Source: Acidobacteriota bacterium
Lineage (GTDB): Bacteria; Acidobacteriota; UBA890; WLXD01
Length of the DNA: 37,416 nucleotides
Assembly: GCA_029263335.1 (NCBI GenBank)
Contig: JAJCXS010000104.1
Location: forward strand, 1 to 37,416
Direction: 5' to 3'
This document shows, one piece after another, positions 32,433 to 37,416 of this stretch (position 1 is its first letter; every line of letters starts with the position of its first letter). The notes below the pieces were generated by a model. The model did not search any database, was not told where the DNA came from, and saw nothing but the letters and a program-made list of their open reading frames with translations. Made by a program: the position numbers and the translations under genes.

Positions 32433-34231
32433 CGGTTGTCTCCGGTCGCGATGGCTTTGAGCTGTAGCACCACGGTGAAGCCCACGGACGTGGCCGTCGG
32501 CGCGAAGGGGGGGAGCTGATCGAGCGTGGTCACAAACCCCGGCGTGGCGGCGACATCGCGACGTACGCGACCGCCCGTCGCGAAGCCATTGCCGCCGAAG
32601 TTTCGGCCGCGACCGTTGTTCGGCAGCTCCAGCAACCAAGGATTGCGACTGACCGCAACCCAGTTATCAGGAACCACACCCGTTCGGTTGGCGCCCGTTC
32701 GACCACCCGCAACACCGGGCCTGGGCGGTGTCTGCGCGCGCGTCGGATCGGGCGGCGTCTCAAAATGCTGTACGTTTCGGGCAGCGGCATCACCGACCTG
32801 CAGGTTTTCCGTCAGGTGTGCCGATTCGACCAGCGGATCGCTCTCGAGCAACGCGTAGAACCGGCTGAAGACCGCCTGCGACTCCGAGCGTGTGGCGCCC
32901 AGCACCAGGCCGCTGAGTTCGATGTCCCAGTACGACGAACCCGCCGGACCGGCCACCGGCCGCAAACTCATAGTCTCGAGAGCCAACTGCTCCGGCACAC
33001 GTTGGCCGATGCGCTGCATCATGGCGCCCACAAGAGTCGACTCCAGGGCCCGCTGCTCGAGCAACTGGGCGCGCACGCCATGGTTGATGCGTTCGCGAGC
33101 CCTCGCCTGCGCCGCCTGCAACTCGGGCTGACGGGCCGCAATGCGCTCTTGGATGGTGCTCAGCTGCCGCTGTTCGACTGTGCCGTTGATGAAGGCCAGC
33201 AGCGCAAGACCCAGCAGGACCACGAAGACGGCGGCCACCGCCCATTTGCCGGAAGACATCGCGCGACGCGCGCGGTTCTCCTGGACCTCCTCGGGAGCGA
33301 TAAGACTGCCACCAGCACTGGCGCTCATGGTGGCGGCCCCAAGGGCAACCGCCAGCGCGGGCTGGTCGAACGGATCCGTAATGCCGAGATCGACCTGATG
33401 CGCGGCGTCGAACAGCTCGACGGTTATTCCCAGACCTTCACGCAGCCGTGCGGCAACATCGGACATGTTTGCCATTGGGCCCGTCAACACCAGGCGATCG
33501 ACCGTTGCGCCCTGCGCCCGCTGACCAAAGTACAGGAAGGAGCGCCGCAACTCCGAAGTAATCAACTCGGTCATTGCCTGGGGGTCGAAATCACGATCGT
33601 CGCTGCGCAGGGCAAAGTCACGGACCAGCTCCGCCACGCCGTCCTGAAGAACCAGCAGGTAGGAACGGCCAGCGGCCAGATAGGCGATCGCCGTTCCACC
33701 GGTCGATGGCGGAAGAAAGTCATTCGCCCGGATCAACGCCGCCGGCACCGTGGTGACCACATCGGCTGTGAGCCCGGCTGCTGCTGCCACGGAGCGCGCC
33801 CGCCGCACGGCGGAGCGATCTACGGCGGAAATCAATACGCGTTGTTTGGCAACGCCTTCCTCTTGCACGGCACCTACCGCCACGTGCGAGTACGCAAGCT
33901 GTGCGGCCGGCACGGGCGAGAGCTTGCGCACCTCGGCGCCAACTGCCAGATGCCGCTCGCTGTCGGGCATCTCCGGCATCGTCACCAGGTAGTGGTAGAC
34001 CTCTTCCTCGACGATCACGGCATGCGCCGACTTGGTCTTGCTATCGATGGTGTCCAACCACCGACGCAGCCAGGTCCCCAATTCCTCACCCTCGAAGCCG
34101 GCGTGCGCGCTCTGACCCGACGCCTGGATCGCGGGCGGGTCGCCCTTTACCTGAGCGGCAACCACATTGCGTCCGAGCTCGATGCCCAGAGCGCCGCGAC
34201 CCAATCCACGCAGACTATCCATCAAGCTCAT
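32429..34231 (-). CDS. Fused PilM-PilN protein (MshI/GspL-like)
   Basis: This 600-residue protein joins two alignment-complex parts that are separate in type IVa pili. Residues about 10-310 form a PilM-like actin/ATPase-type fold (GALGIELGRNVVAAQVKG; LTGPMANMSDVAARLREGLG). A membrane helix lies at about 329-350, followed by a coiled coil (STIQERIAARQPELQAAQARARERI) and a PilN-like periplasmic domain (LALETMSLRPV ... DIELSGLVLGATRSESQAVFSRFYALL). A Pro/Asn/Gly-rich C-terminal tail of about 100 residues is extra. GspL and MshI have the same order, so it should bind the GspE-type ATPase and PilO-like partner. Both junctions are ATGA. Confidence 0.88.
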   Translation of the reverse strand: MSLMDSLRGLGRGALGIELGRNVVAAQVKGDPPAIQASGQSAHAGFEGEELGTWLRRWLDTIDSKTKSAHAVIVEEEVYHYLVTMPEMPDSERHLAVGAEVRKLSPVPAAQLAYSHVAVGAVQEEGVAKQRVLISAVDRSAVRRARSVAAAAGLTADVVTTVPAALIRANDFLPPSTGGTAIAYLAAGRSYLLVLQDGVAELVRDFALRSDDRDFDPQAMTELITSELRRSFLYFGQRAQGATVDRLVLTGPMANMSDVAARLREGLGITVELFDAAHQVDLGITDPFDQPALAVALGAATMSASAGGSLIAPEEVQENRARRAMSSGKWAVAAVFVVLLGLALLAFINGTVEQRQLSTIQERIAARQPELQAAQARARERINHGVRAQLLEQRALESTLVGAMMQRIGQRVPEQLALETMSLRPVAGPAGSSYWDIELSGLVLGATRSESQAVFSRFYALLESDPLVESAHLTENLQVGDAAARNVQHFETPPDPTRAQTPPRPGVAGGRTGANRTGVVPDNWVAVSRNPWLLELPNNGRGRNFGGNGFATGGRVRRDVAATPGFVTTLDQLPPFAPTATSVGFTVVLQLKAIATGDNR

Positions 34232-35106
34232 TTGCTCACCTCTGTCCCACCCGACGCGATATCGGACTGGCCGGCGGATTCGGTTTCGGCGGAAGCCCCA
34301 TCACTCGCCGCTGGAAGTTCCTCGCCAAGTTCTACGTGCAGTTCGATAGCCTGCTGCGCGCCGCCGCCACGGATGCTGGCGACGCCAACCTCCGTCACCA
34401 GTTCGCCGGATACGGCGAGGCACGTCACTTCAATCTCGTGCAGACCACGATGAACCAGCTCGAACGAGTACGGCCCGACCTCGTCGAGAACGGCATCGGC
34501 CTCGCCCTCGTCGGAGAACACCAGCGCGACGACACAGCTGCCCGGGTCGTTGGTGACCGAATCACCACTGTGTCCGCGCACCGTGACCACGAGCGAGCCA
34601 TACAGGTCCACCGGATAGGGCGGATAAACCACGTCGTCATCGTCGTCGTAGATGCCGTTCGGACCGGCACTTCGTATCTGGCCAGCGCCGACCTCGCCGA
34701 TGTCGTACTCATTGCCCCAGGGATCGAGGCGAAAATCGTCGACGTCCCGCCCACTGCCCACATAGGGACCGTTCCAGCCGTAGCCGACGCCCGACAGCTC
34801 GGAGCGAGCGAAGAGCGGGGCATCGAGCTGCAGTACCAGCTCGTCCATGCCGGACGGGAAGCGGCCGAGTTCGCCGACGTAGCCAAAGGTCCCGGCATCC
34901 GGGTCGCCCATGATCGCCACGTGCAGCGCCTCCATCTCGTCCATGACGTTGTCGGCGTTGAGCTCGCCGAGCGTACGCAGCATGGCCGGAGCAACGGCGG
35001 CCGACAGGATCACCAGAGCTCCCAGGAGCAGGGTCACCTCTAGCAGGGTGATGCCGCGTTCGTTGGTGCGGAGATCCGTCGTTCGGGAGTGCGATAGATA
35101 AGTCAT
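34228..35106 (-). CDS. GspG-like major pseudopilin with long C-terminal extension
   Basis: This 292-residue protein has a type III signal: a hydrophilic leader, G18, then I19-TLLE23-VTLLLGALVILSAAVAPAML, so a prepilin peptidase would cut after G18 and methylate I19; E23 is the conserved Glu5. The mature globular part keeps the GspG calcium-site loop (DPWGNEYDIGEVG ... SAGPNGIYDDDDDVVYP). GspG proteins usually end soon after, but here about 135 residues follow: a beta-rich section (YGSLVVTVRGHSG, EVGPYSFELVHRGLHEIEVT) and a Ser/Glu/Ala-rich tail. The extra part may be exposed on the fibre. It is overlapped on both sides by ATGA. Confidence 0.87.
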   Translation of the reverse strand: MTYLSHSRTTDLRTNERGITLLEVTLLLGALVILSAAVAPAMLRTLGELNADNVMDEMEALHVAIMGDPDAGTFGYVGELGRFPSGMDELVLQLDAPLFARSELSGVGYGWNGPYVGSGRDVDDFRLDPWGNEYDIGEVGAGQIRSAGPNGIYDDDDDVVYPPYPVDLYGSLVVTVRGHSGDSVTNDPGSCVVALVFSDEGEADAVLDEVGPYSFELVHRGLHEIEVTCLAVSGELVTEVGVASIRGGGAQQAIELHVELGEELPAASDGASAETESAGQSDIASGGTEVSK

Positions 35107-36308
35107 TGGATCGTGTTGATCAGGCGGAATAGCGGCAGGTAGAACGCCGTGCCCATGAGCACGAGGACACCCGCCAGAAACACGAGCAGGATCGGGCCCA
35201 TGTAGGTGGTGACGCGACGGACGGTGGTGTCGACCTCGCGATCGAAGAAGCGGATGACGCCGCTGAGCGCCTCCTCCATACGGCCGGTGCGCTCGGCGGT
35301 GCCCACCATCTGAACGACCACGTTGGGAAACTCGCCCGTCTCGCGCATCGCCAGCGCCAGTGGCTGACCGCTACGAACCCGTCGATTTACGTACTCCACG
35401 ACGCGGGCGATGTACTCGTTCCCCACAGCGCCCTTCACCACATCGAGGCACTGGGTAACGCTGACGCCCGAGGCGTGCATCGTGCCGAAGTGGTGCGCGA
35501 AGCGGGAAAACGAGACCTTGCGCAGCAGCTCCCCGAACACGGGCAGCCGTAGCTTGAGCCGATCCCAGCGGACTCGACCACCGGGCGTTCCGACCCACAG
35601 AAGAAACAGGATCGTCGAGCCCAGCACCACGAGCACCAAGGCCGGCAGATAGTTGGTGAAGATCGAGCTGTACGCCAATACGAATCGCGTCGGCAAGGGC
35701 AGCTGGAAATCCTGGTTGTTCTGCAGGCCGGCGTAGACTGCCTGGAAGCGCGGGATCGCGAACGTCACGATGACCACGTTCAGAGCGATCAGCGCGCCGA
35801 TGACCATAATCGGGTACGCCAGAATGTTGCGAACCTGCTCGCGCAGATCGAGCTGCCACTCGAGGAAGTCGCGCAACTCCACCAGCGCATCCTCGAGCTT
35901 GCCCGATTCTTCGCCGGCACGCACCGTGTTCACGTAGACGTCAGTAAAGACACTCGGGTAGCGCGCCATCGAATCGGACAGACTGCTGCCACGCTCGAGT
36001 CCGGCACGCAGGCCCCGGACGACGTTCTTGAGCTTCTGTTTGTCGACCGACTCCTCGAGATCCTCGAGGCCGGTGAGCAACGGCACCCCGGTCGCCACGA
36101 TCGGTAGCAGCTGCGAGGTGAACACCACCAGGTCACGGCGAGTCAGGAACTCGATATGGATGCCGGACATGCTGCTACTGCTAGCCCGCACCAGGTACAG
36201 ACCACGGTTCGCCAGTTGATCCGCGAGAGTGTCGCGAGTCACCGCCGACTCGACGCCCTTGATGGTGGCGCCAGTGCCGTTCTTGGCTACGTAGCTAAAG
36301 CGAGGCAT
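35103..36308 (-). CDS. GspF/PilC/MshG-like inner-membrane platform protein
   Basis: This protein of about 401 residues has two T2SSF domains (residues about 52-175 and 255-375), each a six-helix bundle, and three main membrane helices (near PIMVIGALIALNVVIVTFAIP, LPALVLVVLGSTILFLLWV and PILLVFLAGVLVLMGTAFYLPLF). The start is ATG 36308 (MPRFSYVAKNGTG), the standard GspF/PilC N-terminus; an in-frame extension to 36371 lies inside the ATPase gene and is rejected. It passes force from the ATPase to the growing pseudopilus or pilus. It begins seven bases after the ATPase gene's stop. Confidence 0.95.
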   Translation of the reverse strand: MPRFSYVAKNGTGATIKGVESAVTRDTLADQLANRGLYLVRASSSSMSGIHIEFLTRRDLVVFTSQLLPIVATGVPLLTGLEDLEESVDKQKLKNVVRGLRAGLERGSSLSDSMARYPSVFTDVYVNTVRAGEESGKLEDALVELRDFLEWQLDLREQVRNILAYPIMVIGALIALNVVIVTFAIPRFQAVYAGLQNNQDFQLPLPTRFVLAYSSIFTNYLPALVLVVLGSTILFLLWVGTPGGRVRWDRLKLRLPVFGELLRKVSFSRFAHHFGTMHASGVSVTQCLDVVKGAVGNEYIARVVEYVNRRVRSGQPLALAMRETGEFPNVVVQMVGTAERTGRMEEALSGVIRFFDREVDTTVRRVTTYMGPILLVFLAGVLVLMGTAFYLPLFRLINTIQ

Positions 36309-36315
36309 CTGTGAC

Positions 36316-37416
36316 CTATTCGCGCGCGACGCGCGCCAGTTCTTCGAGGGTAGTTTCGCCGCGACGGACACGTTCCAGTCCGTGCTGCATCAATGTCTGC
36401 ATGCCTTCCTGCATCGCCACGAGACGGATGGCGCGCGTGTCAGCCTGGTCCTTCACCGCTTCGCGGACCGCGTCGCTGACCATGAGGATTTCGAAAATGC
36501 CGGTACGACCGAGATAACCGGTCTCCTGGCAATGGCGACAGCCCTTGCCGCGCAGCCAGTTGCCGTCGAGCGTTTGGTCGTCGAGCCCCAGGCGTTCGAG
36601 CAGTCCGGCGTCAGGTTGCTCCGGCTCTGCGCAGTGGGGGCAGACCTTGCGAACGAGCCGCTCAGCCACCGCCGAGATCATCGTCGAGCCGATGAGGTAC
36701 GGTTCCAGGCCCATGTCGATGAGACGTGGGAAGGTTCCTGCAGCCTCGTTGGTATGCAGGGTCGAGAGCACCAGGATGCCAGTCAATGCTGCACGCATCG
36801 CCAGACCAGCGGTCTCGGGATCGCGGATCTCACCCAACAGAATAACGTCGGGATCCTGCCGCAACATGGAGCGAATGCCGGCGGCGAAGGTGAACCCGGC
36901 ACGGTTGTTGATCTGACTCTGGCGGATTTGCGGCAACCGATACTCGACCGGATCCTCGAGCGTAACGATGTTGTTGGCCATGGTGTCCAGGTTCGACAAC
37001 ATGGTGTACAGAGTGGTCGTCTTACCCGATCCCGTGGGGCCGGTAAGCAGCACGATGCCCTTGGTCCGGACCATCGAATCTTCGAGCTTGGCCAGCGTGG
37101 CCCCTTCGATGCCGAGTTCGGTCAGACCACCAAAGAGCATCTGCCGCTCGAGCACACGAACGGCCATCTTCTCGCCGAACACAGTCGGGAAACACGACAC
37201 ACGCAGATCGACCTCGCGCGTGCCGGTTCGGTAGGTGATGTGACCTTCCTGCGGCAAGCGCTGCTCGGCAATGTCGAGTCCCGCGATGACCTTGAGTCGC
37301 GAGATCATCGAGTGGTGCAGCTTCTTGGGCAACACTGGCCCGGACTGCAGCAGCCCGTCAACGCGGTATCGAATGCGGAGGGAATCCTCCTCGGGATCGA
37401 TATGAACATCGGTCGC
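36316..37416 (-). CDS. GspE/PilB/MshE-type assembly ATPase (5' end beyond right edge)
   Basis: At least 367 residues of a hexameric secretion ATPase are present; the N-terminal part lies beyond the edge. From the edge, ATDVHIDPEEDSLRIRYRVDG is the start of the GspE core. Walker A (GPTGSGKTTTLY, near 37044-37021), Asp box (TLEDPVEYR), Walker B (DVILLGEIRDPETA) and His box (STLHTNEA) follow. A zinc four-cysteine site is visible (CPHC ... CRHC), as in GspE and PilB, so this is an extension ATPase, not a PilT. It would add pseudopilin or pilin subunits. The frame stays open to base 37416. Confidence 0.95.
   Translation of the reverse strand, partial: ATDVHIDPEEDSLRIRYRVDGLLQSGPVLPKKLHHSMISRLKVIAGLDIAEQRLPQEGHITYRTGTREVDLRVSCFPTVFGEKMAVRVLERQMLFGGLTELGIEGATLAKLEDSMVRTKGIVLLTGPTGSGKTTTLYTMLSNLDTMANNIVTLEDPVEYRLPQIRQSQINNRAGFTFAAGIRSMLRQDPDVILLGEIRDPETAGLAMRAALTGILVLSTLHTNEAAGTFPRLIDMGLEPYLIGSTMISAVAERLVRKVCPHCAEPEQPDAGLLERLGLDDQTLDGNWLRGKGCRHCQETGYLGRTGIFEILMVSDAVREAVKDQADTRAIRLVAMQEGMQTLMQHGLERVRRGETTLEELARVARE

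Noticed and set aside
32765..34453. Very long plus-strand open frame (over 500 codons) opposite the PilM-PilN gene
   Set aside because: It has no family features, contains low-complexity Arg/His-rich sequence, and lies wholly antisense to a clear gene. Such frames are expected in GC-rich DNA.
1..37416. CRISPR arrays, insertion sequences, prophage or integrase genes
   Set aside because: No regularly spaced direct repeats, transposase motifs or phage structural genes were seen on either strand.

Overview
The window is about 37 kb of GC-rich, densely coding bacterial DNA. Many genes overlap by 1-8 bases (GTGA, ATGA, TAATG junctions), and GTG and TTG starts are common. Signal peptides, lipobox cysteines, an outer-membrane beta-barrel and a secretin show a diderm (Gram-negative) cell. 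No rRNA, tRNA, CRISPR array, transposase or integrase was recognised, so this looks like chromosome rather than a mobile island. The gene set fits a high-GC proteobacterial, myxococcal or related uncultured lineage, but the phylum cannot be fixed from the sequence alone.

Left part (1-12035): the tail of an unknown gene; two coupled small membrane proteins; a strong 28-bp inverted repeat; a molybdopterin oxidoreductase on the minus strand; a divergent SbcD/SbcC-like (YhaO/YhaN-type) nuclease-ATPase pair; an exported S9 prolyl-oligopeptidase-family peptidase (minus); and a small unknown gene followed by pyruvate kinase.

Middle part (12036-25865), mostly plus strand: a DtxR/MntR-family metalloregulator with a small palindrome upstream; a tandem-ACT protein; a DUF2231-type membrane protein; a D-2-hydroxyacid dehydrogenase of the glycerate/hydroxypyruvate group; a tightly coupled three-gene envelope operon (small cytosolic protein, lipoprotein, beta-barrel); a GAF-sigma54-activator; an exported TPR protein with a degenerate aspartyl-protease-like domain (minus); a small unknown protein; an orphan excisionase-type HTH protein (minus); a hemerythrin-like protein; a CopA-type Cu(I) P-ATPase; and a fused homocysteine methyltransferase/methylenetetrahydrofolate reductase.

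Right part (25890-37416), all minus strand: a ten-gene cluster for a type IV pilus/type II secretion-like machine. In transcription order it encodes a GspE/PilB/MshE ATPase (cut by the window edge), a GspF/PilC/MshG platform protein, a GspG-like pseudopilin with a long C-terminal extension, a fused PilM-PilN (MshI/GspL-like) protein, a PilO/MshJ-like protein, a PilP/GspC/MshK-like protein, a secretin, an ExeA/MshM ATPase with a SPOR-like tail, a GspB/MshN-like TPR protein, and a lytic transglycosylase. Nearly every junction is overlapping, so it is probably one transcript. Its mixture of MSHA-pilus, T2SS and GspA/GspB traits is the most notable system in the window.
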